NCBI RefSeq assembly: GCF_008000755.1
Contig: NZ_CP041690.1
Coordinates: forward strand, 186,001 to 250,000
DNA: 64,000 nucleotides
Direction of reading: 5' to 3'
DNA from: Youhaiella tibetensis
GTDB taxonomy: Bacteria; Pseudomonadota; Alphaproteobacteria; Rhizobiales; Devosiaceae
Shown: positions 42,286 through 50,276 of the stretch, piece after piece
Layout: each line of letters starts with the position of its first letter
Numbering within the stretch: position 1 is the first letter of the stretch
Translations under genes and position numbers: made by a program
The notes under the pieces: generated by a model
The model's input: only the letters and a program-made list of their open reading frames with translations
Databases searched by the model: none
What the model was told of the DNA's origin: nothing

Positions 42286-43155
42286 ATGGCTCCCAAACCT
42301 GAAAGTGCCGCCCAGCAGCTCGCCTCGGAGATCAGTCTTTCCGGCGACGTTGCTGCCATTCTCGATATCGGGCGGACCGTCGCCGCGCCCGTTGTCGTCG
42401 CCAGGCCCGACGGGGCGCAGATGCTGGTCTATGGCAAGGACCTTACTGCCCAGGTCATGCCGGCGCTCAACCTCATGCTTCCCGAGCGGGTAACCCAGCG
42501 CGAGGTGCTGGTCGAGCCGGCGTCGTTCGTCGATTATCTCATCCGCTTCAAGTCGACGACGGCGATCTGCCGCGCCTCGCTCTCCAAGAACTCGATCGAG
42601 GCCGTGCTCGACTATCATGGCCCCTCACGCACCGACACTGCCGATGGCGCAGTCCCGCAGCCGCTTTCCCATATCGTTGTTCTCGAGTGTCCGTTCGACA
42701 TCGACTATGCGCGCTGGCGCGACGTGTTCGGCAAGCAGCTCAAGCAGGGCGAACTGGTCGAGCTGCTCGAGGACATGATCCACACGATCGGTGAGCCCTT
42801 CGCGGCCGATCTCATGGATTCGATCAACGAACTCAAGGTCGACCGCTCGATCAAGTTCAAGTCGGGCATCAACCAGACCAACGGCACCGTCCGCCTGACC
42901 TACGAGGAAAACGACACCGACGCGGGTGGCGTCGGCCAGGTGACCCTGCCACAGGAACTCAAGCTCATCGTGCCGGTGTTCCAGGGCGGCAATCCGGTCG
43001 AGATCGTGGCGAAGCTTCGCTACCGGCTCGATCGCGGCGCCATCGGCTTCATCGTGGCGGTTCCCGGGCTCGACAAGCTCGAACGCGACCAGTTCCGCAA
43101 TATCGGCGAGCTCGTTCGCGAAAAGACCAATACCCCGGTCTACTACGCCGCCTAG
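42286..43155 (+). CDS. DUF2303 (YfdQ-like) phage protein
   Basis: The 289-aa product matches DUF2303: LVEPASFVDYLIRFKSTTAI, VLDYHGPS, LSHIVVLECPFDIDYARWRD, LVELLEDMIHTIG and the C-terminal VPVFQGGNPVEIVAKLRYRL, GAIGFIVAVPG. The family is common in prophages beside recombination or methylation genes; function is unknown. Confidence 0.85.
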   Translation: MAPKPESAAQQLASEISLSGDVAAILDIGRTVAAPVVVARPDGAQMLVYGKDLTAQVMPALNLMLPERVTQREVLVEPASFVDYLIRFKSTTAICRASLSKNSIEAVLDYHGPSRTDTADGAVPQPLSHIVVLECPFDIDYARWRDVFGKQLKQGELVELLEDMIHTIGEPFAADLMDSINELKVDRSIKFKSGINQTNGTVRLTYEENDTDAGGVGQVTLPQELKLIVPVFQGGNPVEIVAKLRYRLDRGAIGFIVAVPGLDKLERDQFRNIGELVREKTNTPVYYAA

Positions 43156-43217
43156 CGCGGGCCTCGGCCCGCGTGCATGCCATGCGGGCCCTCATTCTTC
43201 CTTCCTTGGGGGCGGCA

Positions 43218-43625
43218 TTGAACGATCTTCCGGAGATGGCGCTGTCGATACGGCAGCCTTGGTGCTGGGCCATTCTTGAGGCCGGCAAGGATATCGAAAA
43301 TCGCAGCTGGTGGACGTCGCGGCGCGGGCCGATCTGCATCCATGCCAGCAGCGGCATGACGGGCTTCGAATACGAGGATTGCCTGGCGACCCTGCACGGG
43401 ATCAGCGCCAGCCATCCGTTCGCCCCGGGCCTCAGGTTGCCCGCCTTCGATGATCTGCAGCGCGGTGGCATCGTGGGCGTGGTTGATATCGTCGATGTGG
43501 TCACGCGCAGCGCCAGCCCGTGGTTCTTTGGCAATTACGGCTTCGTGCTGGCCAATGCTCGCGCCGTCCCCTTCGTGCCCGTGAAGGGCAAGCAGGGATT
43601 CTTCCGCTGGCAGGAGCGGCTCTGA
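43218..43625 (+). CDS. Phage ASCH domain protein
   Basis: The core MALSIRQPWCWAILEAGKDI, ENRSWWTSRRGPICIHASSG, GGIVGVVDIVDVV and WFFGNYGFVLANARAV is typical of phage ASCH proteins. I start at TTG 43218 (GGGGG 5 bases upstream; 135 aa); in-frame ATGs at 43173 and 43236 are alternatives. ASCH domains are expected to bind RNA or modified nucleotides. Confidence 0.8.
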   Translation: MNDLPEMALSIRQPWCWAILEAGKDIENRSWWTSRRGPICIHASSGMTGFEYEDCLATLHGISASHPFAPGLRLPAFDDLQRGGIVGVVDIVDVVTRSASPWFFGNYGFVLANARAVPFVPVKGKQGFFRWQERL

Positions 43626-43858
43626 TGGCGAAGCTTTCTCTCTGGCTGCATCGCGAGGAGCGCGATGCCTGGCTCGTCTCGCGCTCCGGCCTAGGCGCAG
43701 GCGTCTATCTGCCCAAGTCGCAGATCGCCCTCGATGAGGGGCACCCGCTGCCGCTCGCCGGCCCCGTGGGGCCTGTCGTCATCGTCCTGCCCGATTGGCT
43801 GGCGGAGGATCGTGGCCTCGTCGACCGCGAGGACGAAGCGCAGGGAGGGTTGTTCTGA
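43625..43858 (+). CDS. Hypothetical early protein (77 aa)
   Basis: It reads MAKLSLWLHREERDAWLVSR, then LPKSQIALDEGHPLPLAGPV and an acidic end. The start is shared with the ASCH stop (TGATG) and the stop with the cytosine methyltransferase start. The acidic terminus and beta-rich plan are all that can be said. Confidence 0.65.
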   Translation: MAKLSLWLHREERDAWLVSRSGLGAGVYLPKSQIALDEGHPLPLAGPVGPVVIVLPDWLAEDRGLVDREDEAQGGLF

Positions 43859-45807
43859 TGAACAAGTTTCTCCCGTCTCAGAATTGGGCGCTCGACGATC
43901 GCATGACCGTGGTGCTGTTCGCCGGCATGGGCGGCGGCTGTGACGGACTCGAGGACGCCGGCTTCCATGTGCACCTGGCGATCAACCACGACCCGCTGGC
44001 GATTGCGGTTCATGAAGCGCGCCACCCTCACACCACACATATGCGCTGCGACGTGTTCGAGGTGGATCCGCGCACGGCCACGCGCGGAAGAGGTGTCCGT
44101 GTCCTCCATGCCTCTCCCGACTGCACGCACTTCTCGGTCGCCAAGGGCAGCAAGCCTGTCAGCAAACGGCGTCGTTCTCTCGCCTGGGTGGTCATCCGTT
44201 GGGCTGGTCAGGTTCGGCCGGAAGTCATCACGCTGGAGAACGTGCGCGAAATCCAGACCTGGGGGCCGCTAATCGCCAAGCGCGACAAGAAGACAGGTCG
44301 TGTGCTCAAGCTGGACAAAACCGTTGCGGCCAAGGGCGAGCGCGTCCCGGTGGAGCAGCAATGGCTGGTGCCCGATCCGCGCCATAAGGGGCGCATCTGG
44401 AAAGCTTGGCTCAAGCACCTCGCTGCGCTCGGCTATAGCTTCGATGGCCAGGTGCTGGTCTGCGCCGACTATGGTGTTCCCACGATCCGGAAGCGGTTCT
44501 TCGGCGTGGCCAAGGCTGATGGCTCGTCCATTGCCTGGCCGGAACGCACCCATGCCCCGCGTAAGCTGGCCAGGAAGCTCAAGCTCAAACCTTGGGTCGG
44601 CGCGCACACGATCATCGACTGGTCGTTGTCCATGAAGTCCATCTTCGATCGCAAGAAGCCGCTCGCCGACGCCACGCTTCGTCGGATAGCTCGCGGCGTC
44701 ATTCGCTACGTGATCGATGCGCAAGACCCATTCATCGTGCCGATTTGCCAGACGGGAAGCACCACGTCGGGGCGGCCCTCTTCTGAGCCGCTAGGCACAC
44801 TCACATGTGCCAAGGGGGGCGAGATGATGCTGATTTCGCCCCGACTGAGCCCGAACGCCAACCGCATTCATGAGGAGTTCGATCGAATCGGAATTGCCAG
44901 GCCGCTGGTCGTTGACACCGCCCACGGCGAGGGTATGGGGCGAGGTGTTTCTGAATGGCCTGCGGAGGAGCCTTTGCGCACCCTCTCGGCCAGTCCTGGT
45001 AAGGCTGTCGCCGCGGTGCATCTGGCGAAGTTCTCCGAAAACGCCGCCGGATTTGACCCGCGAGAGCCGCTGAATACCATCATGGCGGGAGGCCAGGGGC
45101 ACGCGGTCATTGCTGCCACCATGGTCCAAACCGGTTACGGCGAGCGCGACGGTCAGGCACCGCGAAGTCTCGACCTCGGTGAGCCCGCTGGTACGCAGGT
45201 CGCCGGCGGTTCGAAGGCGGCGCTCGTCGCCGCGTTCCTTGCCCAGCATAACGCCGATAGCCGCCGCGTAGGCGGCGTCAATCCGGGGAGAGATGCTCAC
45301 GATCCGCTTGCCACCCTGACGATGCAATCGCAGGTGGGTGTGGGCGCGGTCACCCTTGGGCGTCTGCGCGGCGCCGATGTTGCCGGCCAGGACATCTGCG
45401 AGCCGCTTCCTACCCAGACCTGCGGTGGCGGGCATGAAATGCTCATCATGCCGTTCCTCCAAACCTACTACGGCTCGGGCGACAACAATCACAGCGCCCT
45501 CGATCCGCTTCATACGGTGACGGTTGGCGATCGGCACGGCCTCGTCACGGTTGAGGTTGATGGCCAGACAATGGTGATCACCGACATCATGATGCGCATG
45601 CTCGATTGGAGCGAGGGCGCTCGCGCCCATGGCTTTGAGCCCGAAAGCCTGATGCACGAAATTGAGGTCGTGGATTCTCGCGGTCGCGTCACGCGCCGAA
45701 AGCCCAACAAGACCGAATGCGGGCACCTGATCGGCAACTCGGTGCCGCCGCGCATGGTGAGGCTGCTGGCCGAGTGCAACGCTCGTCGGGAGCTCGTAGC
45801 AGCATGA
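43858..45807 (+). CDS. Phage C5-cytosine DNA methyltransferase with repeat-bearing target domain
   Basis: The 649-aa enzyme has motif I FAGMGGGCDGLEDAGF (21-36), motif IV ASPDCTHFS with the catalytic Cys89 (PDC in place of PCQ), motif VI ENVRE (127-131) and motif X GNSVPP (626-631). Between residues 310 and 555, seven short repeats of the form E/D-P-L-x-T-x-T start at 310, 371, 403, 442, 482, 515 and 549, mostly 32-40 residues apart, in the place of the target-recognition domain. It probably protects phage DNA. Confidence 0.88.
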   Translation: MNKFLPSQNWALDDRMTVVLFAGMGGGCDGLEDAGFHVHLAINHDPLAIAVHEARHPHTTHMRCDVFEVDPRTATRGRGVRVLHASPDCTHFSVAKGSKPVSKRRRSLAWVVIRWAGQVRPEVITLENVREIQTWGPLIAKRDKKTGRVLKLDKTVAAKGERVPVEQQWLVPDPRHKGRIWKAWLKHLAALGYSFDGQVLVCADYGVPTIRKRFFGVAKADGSSIAWPERTHAPRKLARKLKLKPWVGAHTIIDWSLSMKSIFDRKKPLADATLRRIARGVIRYVIDAQDPFIVPICQTGSTTSGRPSSEPLGTLTCAKGGEMMLISPRLSPNANRIHEEFDRIGIARPLVVDTAHGEGMGRGVSEWPAEEPLRTLSASPGKAVAAVHLAKFSENAAGFDPREPLNTIMAGGQGHAVIAATMVQTGYGERDGQAPRSLDLGEPAGTQVAGGSKAALVAAFLAQHNADSRRVGGVNPGRDAHDPLATLTMQSQVGVGAVTLGRLRGADVAGQDICEPLPTQTCGGGHEMLIMPFLQTYYGSGDNNHSALDPLHTVTVGDRHGLVTVEVDGQTMVITDIMMRMLDWSEGARAHGFEPESLMHEIEVVDSRGRVTRRKPNKTECGHLIGNSVPPRMVRLLAECNARRELVAA

Positions 45808-46019
45808 CCACCTCGCTCGAATGGGGGTTTCGCGAGCTTGATCTGCGGCGCGCCGAGGATGGTCGATTTCCGGTCGAACCGGTGCGTGGCACGGCTGAAT
45901 GGGATGAGTTCGCGCGGATGAAGCGCGCGCGGGCCCGCCGGCGCAAGGCGATGGGATTCTCGCGGGCCCATGCGCGCTCGTGGGTCAATGAGGCAGCTCG
46001 CCGGGAAGGTGGGGCATGA
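45804..46019 (+). CDS. Small basic early protein (71 aa)
   Basis: It begins MTTSLEWGFRELDLRRAEDG and has the basic run RMKRARARRRKAMGFSRAHA near the end, so nucleic-acid binding is plausible. ATGA overlaps at both ends. No known family. Confidence 0.6.
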   Translation: MTTSLEWGFRELDLRRAEDGRFPVEPVRGTAEWDEFARMKRARARRRKAMGFSRAHARSWVNEAARREGGA

Positions 46020-46273
46020 AGACGATGCCGCTGACCCGGTTCACCGCAAATACCCGGGCGATCTGCTACGGGTGCGATGCCGCCTGGCACGGGCCTGCGG
46101 GGCCCAGGCAGGCCCGCGACCATGCCTTCGCCACCGGTCATCATGTCGAGGTCGAGACGGCCGTTACGGTCAACTACAACCCGCTCGAGCAGAGCGCGGA
46201 AGTAGCCGAAGCCGTCGAGCGAGCGCGTGCTGTGTGGCTCGAATTCGGCGAGCAGGATGGCGCTGCCGCATGA
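46016..46273 (+). CDS. Hypothetical early protein (85 aa)
   Basis: The product has ICYGCDAAWHGPAGPRQARD and HAFATGHHVEVE, a Cys2-His pattern (Cys17, Cys20, later His residues) that resembles a small zinc finger. It is the last gene before the opposite-strand hicAB pair. Confidence 0.6.
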   Translation: MKTMPLTRFTANTRAICYGCDAAWHGPAGPRQARDHAFATGHHVEVETAVTVNYNPLEQSAEVAEAVERARAVWLEFGEQDGAAA

Positions 46274-46278
46274 CGTTG

Positions 46279-46710
46279 CTAGGCCGCTTCCACCAACACC
46301 ACCAGCCGCTTGCCCAGCACCTTAAGGCCCGCCTCGAGCGCCTGAATCTTGGTCTGGTGATAGGGGTCGCGCATCCGCGCCACCTCGTTCTTGGCTTTGC
46401 CGAGCCTGGCCGCCATTTCGGCGAGCGAAAGCCCGCTTTCGTCGAAAGCTCGGATGAACGCGAGCTTGGCCGACGTGCTGGCCGAAACCGGGATCAGGTG
46501 CTGATCCTTGGCGGGCTTGGCCTTCGCGCTCGCCGGCTCCGGCAGCGCCTTGCGGTCGTTCGCCATGGTGAGCAGCATCACCTCGAGCGCGTCCTGCGCG
46601 TTCTCGATCGCCTCCGCCAGATCCTTGCCGGCCGATACCGCGCCGGGCACATCCGGGAACTGCACGAGCCATCCGCCCTCGTCGGGCGTGAATTGAGCCA
46701 GGTAATGCAT
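46279..46710 (-). CDS. hicB: HicB antitoxin with C-terminal HTH
   Basis: The 143-aa protein has the HicB fold (MHYLAQFTPDEGGWLVQFPD, VPGAVSAGKDLAEAIENAQD, ALEVMLLTM), a Pro/Lys linker and a C-terminal HTH (LSLAEMAARLGKAKNEVARM). It should neutralise HicA and repress the operon. It follows hicA by 45 bases, the order toxin then antitoxin being usual for hicAB. Confidence 0.9.
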   Translation of the reverse strand: MHYLAQFTPDEGGWLVQFPDVPGAVSAGKDLAEAIENAQDALEVMLLTMANDRKALPEPASAKAKPAKDQHLIPVSASTSAKLAFIRAFDESGLSLAEMAARLGKAKNEVARMRDPYHQTKIQALEAGLKVLGKRLVVLVEAA

Positions 46711-46755
46711 TGTCCTGCCTTTCAGTCCTCTGCGAACTTAGATCAGAAGCCGGGG

Positions 46756-46950
46756 CTATTTAAGCCCCAGCTGCTTGCGGATCAGCTTCTCGTACATCGG
46801 GGTTATCTCGCCCGACTTAACGGTCGTCTGCATGTCGCCAAAAAAGACGATGCAGTGGCCGCCCTTGCCGCGCCCCATATTGACCGAGAACGGCACGCCC
46901 ATGTCGCGGGCTTCCTTGTTCAGCTTCTGGATCAACTGGTTGCGCTTCAT
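46756..46950 (-). CDS. hicA: HicA toxin (mRNA interferase)
   Basis: The 64-aa protein has the HicA dsRBD-like fold: MKRNQLIQKLNKEARDMGVP, GRGKGGHCIVFFGDMQTTVK with the catalytic His32, and the closing YEKLIRKQLGLK. HicA cleaves mRNA. The frame open to 47016 is not needed; family similarity starts at 46950. Confidence 0.9.
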   Translation of the reverse strand: MKRNQLIQKLNKEARDMGVPFSVNMGRGKGGHCIVFFGDMQTTVKSGEITPMYEKLIRKQLGLK

Positions 46951-46981
46951 CGCTCGCTCCGTTCGATGACCTTTACATCGC

Positions 46982-47026
46982 ACACATTTATGTGTACGGC
47001 AAGCGAAAACGGACACAAAATTGTGT
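46982..47026. promoter_or_regulatory. Two 14-bp palindromes between hicA and the D12 methyltransferase
   Basis: ACACATTTATGTGT (46982-46995) and ACACAAAATTGTGT (47013-47026) share the arms ACACA/TGTGT and begin 31 bp apart, three helical turns. They sit in the divergent promoter region and are the likely HicB operators; the second ends 13 bases before the methyltransferase ATG. Confidence 0.7.
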
Positions 47027-47039
47027 GCGGGGGATTGCG

Positions 47040-47918
47040 ATGAAACCGATGCGACCCGTGCTGCGCTGGCACGGCGGAAAATGGTTGTTAGCGCCTTGGG
47101 TTATCGAGCATTTCCCTCGGCACAGAGTGTACGTCGAACCGTTCGGCGGAGCCGCCAGCGTGCTGCTTCGGAAAGAGCGCTCTTTCGGTGAGGTCTATAA
47201 CGACCTCGATGATCAGGTGGTGGCGTTGTTCCGGATTCTGCGTGATCCCGCCAAGGCCTCCTTGCTAGCCGACGCCATTCGGCTCACGCCTTTTGCGCGG
47301 CGGGAATTTGAAGCCGCATACGAGCCTGCCGATGATGAAATGGAAGTCGCGCGCCGGCTGATTGTCAGGGCGTTTATGGGGTTTGGGTCCAATGCCCATT
47401 CCGCGAGCTCGCGATCACGGACGGGCTTCCGCGCGAACTCTTGGGCGTCAGGCACGGTGGGCCCGCGCGAGTGGGCCACCTATCCAGATCACCTGCGTGA
47501 TGTCGTCGATCGGTTCAGGGGCGTTGTGGTCGAGCATCGCGAAGCCCTGGACTGCATGCGGCAGCATGATGGGCCGGAAACGCTCCACTATGTCGACCCA
47601 CCCTATGTCGCTTCAACGCGGTCTCCTGCCAACAAGTATGACCTTAAGCACCGCATGTATCGTCATGAACTGACAGACGCGGACCACCAGGTCCTGCTTG
47701 CTGCCCTGTGCGGCCTCAGTGGGATGGTTGTGTTATCCGGCTATCCTTCCCCGATCTACGAGAACGCGTTGACCGATTGGAGGCGCGTGGAGCGCATGGC
47801 CCTCGCCGATGGCGCTCGGCCGCGCACCGAAGTGTTGTGGTTAAACCCTGCCTGTGCGGCTCGACTCCGGCGCGAAGGTGTCAGTGAGCAACTGGCACTT
47901 GAGGGGCTCGAAGTATGA
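47040..47918 (+). CDS. D12-class DNA adenine methyltransferase
   Basis: The 292-aa enzyme has WHGGKW (10-15), EPFGGAASVLL (33-43), YNDLDD (53-58) and the catalytic DPPY (186-189) of the Dam/D12 family. It would methylate adenine N6 and is the third DNA methyltransferase of this prophage. The frame is open from 46992, inside the operator region; ATG 47040 is the better start. Its stop overlaps the next gene. Confidence 0.9.
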   Translation: MKPMRPVLRWHGGKWLLAPWVIEHFPRHRVYVEPFGGAASVLLRKERSFGEVYNDLDDQVVALFRILRDPAKASLLADAIRLTPFARREFEAAYEPADDEMEVARRLIVRAFMGFGSNAHSASSRSRTGFRANSWASGTVGPREWATYPDHLRDVVDRFRGVVVEHREALDCMRQHDGPETLHYVDPPYVASTRSPANKYDLKHRMYRHELTDADHQVLLAALCGLSGMVVLSGYPSPIYENALTDWRRVERMALADGARPRTEVLWLNPACAARLRREGVSEQLALEGLEV

Positions 47919-48871
47919 CCCTCTCAGCCGCCATCGTTAGGGAGCTTGTCGCCGCCGGCTTGGCCGGGCGGGACCTCGTTGCCGCCTGCGAGCGCATCGA
48001 GGCCGCCGACGCGCCTGGCCGGTCGCCTGCGGCCGTCCGGCAGGCCCGGTACCGTGCGCGCCAGCGTGAGCTTGTGGCCTCGACAGCCGAGCCTGTTGGC
48101 CGGATTGAGGTGGCCGAGCGTTACGTAACGCGCGTAACGCCTGAGCCGGCCAATTCTGACCGGGTCGCCGCTCCCGCGGTGCGCTCGACCATCGATAAGC
48201 ACGCCGCCCGACGCGGGGTGAATGCCGCGCCTGGATTGTCGCCATCTGCGCGCCGCGTGGCCCATCAGCTTATCGATCACTTCAACCGCGAAACGGGGCG
48301 ATGCGACCCCTCACATGGCCGGTTGGCGGGGCTTTGCGGCCTTTCCGAGCGCTCGGTGCGGCGCGCGGTTGCGGAGCTCGATGCCACCGGCCTGATCGAG
48401 CGGCGCCGGCATGGCGGCCGTTATCATGCCAATGCCTATGCGCCCGATTGGGGCCGGCTCGTCGCGCTCGACAATGGCCGGCTCCCGGGCAGCGTAACAC
48501 CCGTAACGCAACGGCCGGTTTTGGCCACCGAGCAGGCCAGAATTGTCCGCCAAACCCATATAGAGAACCTAGATTCAAGATCTGGGTATGTGGCACCTCG
48601 GCGGGCGCGTCGACCCAACCCTGCCCAGCGGGAAATGCTGTTGCCGGTGCCATCGTCCAGCGCAGCGCGGGAGGCCGCCCATCGGCGCCTCTGGGACGCA
48701 ACCAATGCCCATCTGCGCCGGCTTGGCTCTAGCGATGCATATGCCAAGGCGCTTGCGGCGCTCACCGAGCAGGATTGGGACCGGGGCACTGACGCCGAGC
48801 TTCGTCGCCAAGGCTCTGGCCTTGCCGTCTTGCTCGCCGGCACTGGCCCGCCGATCGCGGCAACGGGCTAG
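47915..48871 (+). CDS. Winged-helix replication-like phage protein (318 aa)
   Basis: The central part RRVAHQLIDHFNRETGRCDP, GRLAGLCGLSERSVRRAVAE and LDATGLIERRRHGGRYHANA is a winged helix as found in phage replication initiators and helix-turn-helix 36 proteins. The N-terminal part (about 1-60) has VRQARYRARQRELVAS; the C-terminal part is helical. A role in origin binding is likely but unproven. Confidence 0.68.
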   Translation: MTLSAAIVRELVAAGLAGRDLVAACERIEAADAPGRSPAAVRQARYRARQRELVASTAEPVGRIEVAERYVTRVTPEPANSDRVAAPAVRSTIDKHAARRGVNAAPGLSPSARRVAHQLIDHFNRETGRCDPSHGRLAGLCGLSERSVRRAVAELDATGLIERRRHGGRYHANAYAPDWGRLVALDNGRLPGSVTPVTQRPVLATEQARIVRQTHIENLDSRSGYVAPRRARRPNPAQREMLLPVPSSSAAREAAHRRLWDATNAHLRRLGSSDAYAKALAALTEQDWDRGTDAELRRQGSGLAVLLAGTGPPIAATG

Positions 48872-48897
48872 CGCCGGTGGGCGTGGATGGATCGGGC

Positions 48898-49746
48898 ATG
48901 GGCTTTGGAAAATGGAAAGAGGCGGAATTGACGGGCAAGGCGACCAGAAAGCGGATGGATGTCGAACGGCTGATCACCTGGGCTTTGCGCGATCAGGGGC
49001 TCGGCTGGGTGGGCAAGGAACGCGTCCGCGAGGATTTCTCGGATTACGGCACCTTGATCGATGATGGCGGCTATTCCGGCTCGCACCCGACAATTGGCTT
49101 GCTCTGCGACGACGACGCTGAGGCGGTCAAATATTGCATCGACTATGAGCTGCCGCGCGAAGCCGGCGCCTTGGTGATCCAGTATGGCCGCGCCGCGCTG
49201 CGCCCCGAAGCCAGCGACTCCGATCCGGTCAAGGAACCTTTGCGGGCACGCAATGGCAAGCCGCGCTGGCACTACGCTATCCCGGGCGACACCAAAAGCC
49301 GGAAGCTCGCCCCGATGATGGATGAGCACAAATACTCGGCCGAGTGTGAGTTGGTCGAGTTCCAGCGGGCGCAGTATGGCCTGTGGTGGCAGGCCTTGGT
49401 TGATCTCGTTCCTGTCCTCAACCGTCGCCTCGATCGGCATTACGCCACGGGCCCGGATGCTCCGAAAGAGCCCTGGCTGGTGTCGGCCCCGATTGAACCG
49501 CAAGCGGTTGTCGCTGATGCGGATGGCGACGTTGATGTCGATGATGAGCCCGTTTCCATTTCGCTCGATGAGCGCCGGCGCGCAGCTGGGGCGCATGTCC
49601 GCTCGGTGGCCGGTGATTGGGGTGCGCCAGGTGCGATTGAACCGGCCGGAAAAGGTCCGCTGACCATCGTCTATGCAGCACCGGAAAAGGCCCGGAAGAC
49701 GCCTCGGGGCGAATCGCGCCGGGGAGGGCGGGCCCGGACTTCTTGA
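48898..49746 (+). CDS. Hypothetical phage protein (282 aa)
   Basis: The protein begins MGFGKWKEAELTGKATRKRM and contains ITWALRDQGLGWVGKERVRE, a conserved-looking YELPREAGALVIQYGRAALR, WHYAIPGDTKSRKLAPMMDE and WWQALVDLVPVLNRRLDRHY. The acidic stretch DADGDVDVDDEPVS follows. The start is uncertain (GTG 48877 or TTG 48928 are alternatives). No domain recognised; it ends the early operon, before a terminator. Confidence 0.6.
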   Translation: MGFGKWKEAELTGKATRKRMDVERLITWALRDQGLGWVGKERVREDFSDYGTLIDDGGYSGSHPTIGLLCDDDAEAVKYCIDYELPREAGALVIQYGRAALRPEASDSDPVKEPLRARNGKPRWHYAIPGDTKSRKLAPMMDEHKYSAECELVEFQRAQYGLWWQALVDLVPVLNRRLDRHYATGPDAPKEPWLVSAPIEPQAVVADADGDVDVDDEPVSISLDERRRAAGAHVRSVAGDWGAPGAIEPAGKGPLTIVYAAPEKARKTPRGESRRGGRARTS

Positions 49747-49797
49747 CTTCCGCTTATAATTTGCGGCACATGAGAGGCATCCCAATAGGGATTCGCA

Positions 49798-49830
49798 CGC
49801 GCTGCGGCCAACCGGCCCGGCGCGTTTTTT
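49798..49830 (+). terminator. Terminator of the rightward early operon
   Basis: CGCGC (49798-49802) pairs with GCGCG (49820-49824) around an inner GGCC/GGCC stem, followed by TTTTTT (49825-49830). Confidence 0.88.
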
Positions 49831-49871
49831 GTTGCCTGCGATTTCCTCCCCTTCACACACAGGAGTTTGCC

Positions 49872-50165
49872 ATGCGCATCACCCGACTGTTTTCCGTCTT
49901 CGCCGTAGCCATGGCGGCGGTGCTCGCCGTCGTCGCCCCCAGCTATGCCGTCGCCCCTTCGGTGCTGACCTTCGATTACGTTCCCAATTTCGTGCTCGAC
50001 CAGGCCGACACCGCACTGCAGCTCGATGGCATCGCTCACGTCGGCCTGGTCGCCGAAATCGGCCCCGACAGTCAGTGCTTTCTGGCCTTTGGTGAGCGCG
50101 CCCATCTCCATGATCGCTATTCGGCCGGCGCGTTCGCTGCCGATACCTGTCCGGTCCGCATCTAG
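49872..50165 (+). CDS. Small secreted protein (97 aa)
   Basis: It starts MRITRLFSVFAVAMAAVLAV with a clear signal peptide ending around APSYA-VAP. The mature part has two cysteines (QCFLAFG and DTCPVRI), so one disulphide is possible. AGGAG precedes the ATG. It lies alone between the early and late operons. It may be a lysogenic-conversion or envelope protein; no family is recognised. Confidence 0.7.
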   Translation: MRITRLFSVFAVAMAAVLAVVAPSYAVAPSVLTFDYVPNFVLDQADTALQLDGIAHVGLVAEIGPDSQCFLAFGERAHLHDRYSAGAFAADTCPVRI

Positions 50166-50187
50166 CGGGGTTCCTTACCGGATTGGT

Positions 50188-50216
50188 GGCGCCGCCTTCG
50201 GCGGGAGGGCGGCGCC
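50188..50216 (+). terminator. Hairpin after the secreted-protein gene
   Basis: GGCGCCGCC (50188-50196) and GGCGGCGCC (50208-50216), followed by GTTTCC, make a 9-bp stem 22 bases past the stop codon. Confidence 0.6.
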
Positions 50217-50230
50217 GTTTCCTTCTCCGA

Positions 50231-50252
50231 CTTTCCCTCAATTGCGGGAAGG
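50231..50252. repeat. 22-nt hairpin-forming element, also inverted at 39267-39288
   Basis: The element contains TTCCCTCAATTGCGGGAA. Its complement occurs at 39267-39288 inside the ParB-MT-A70 gene, 21 of 22 positions matching. Confidence 0.5.
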
Positions 50253-50276
50253 TTCGACAAGGGAGCGAAAGCGACG

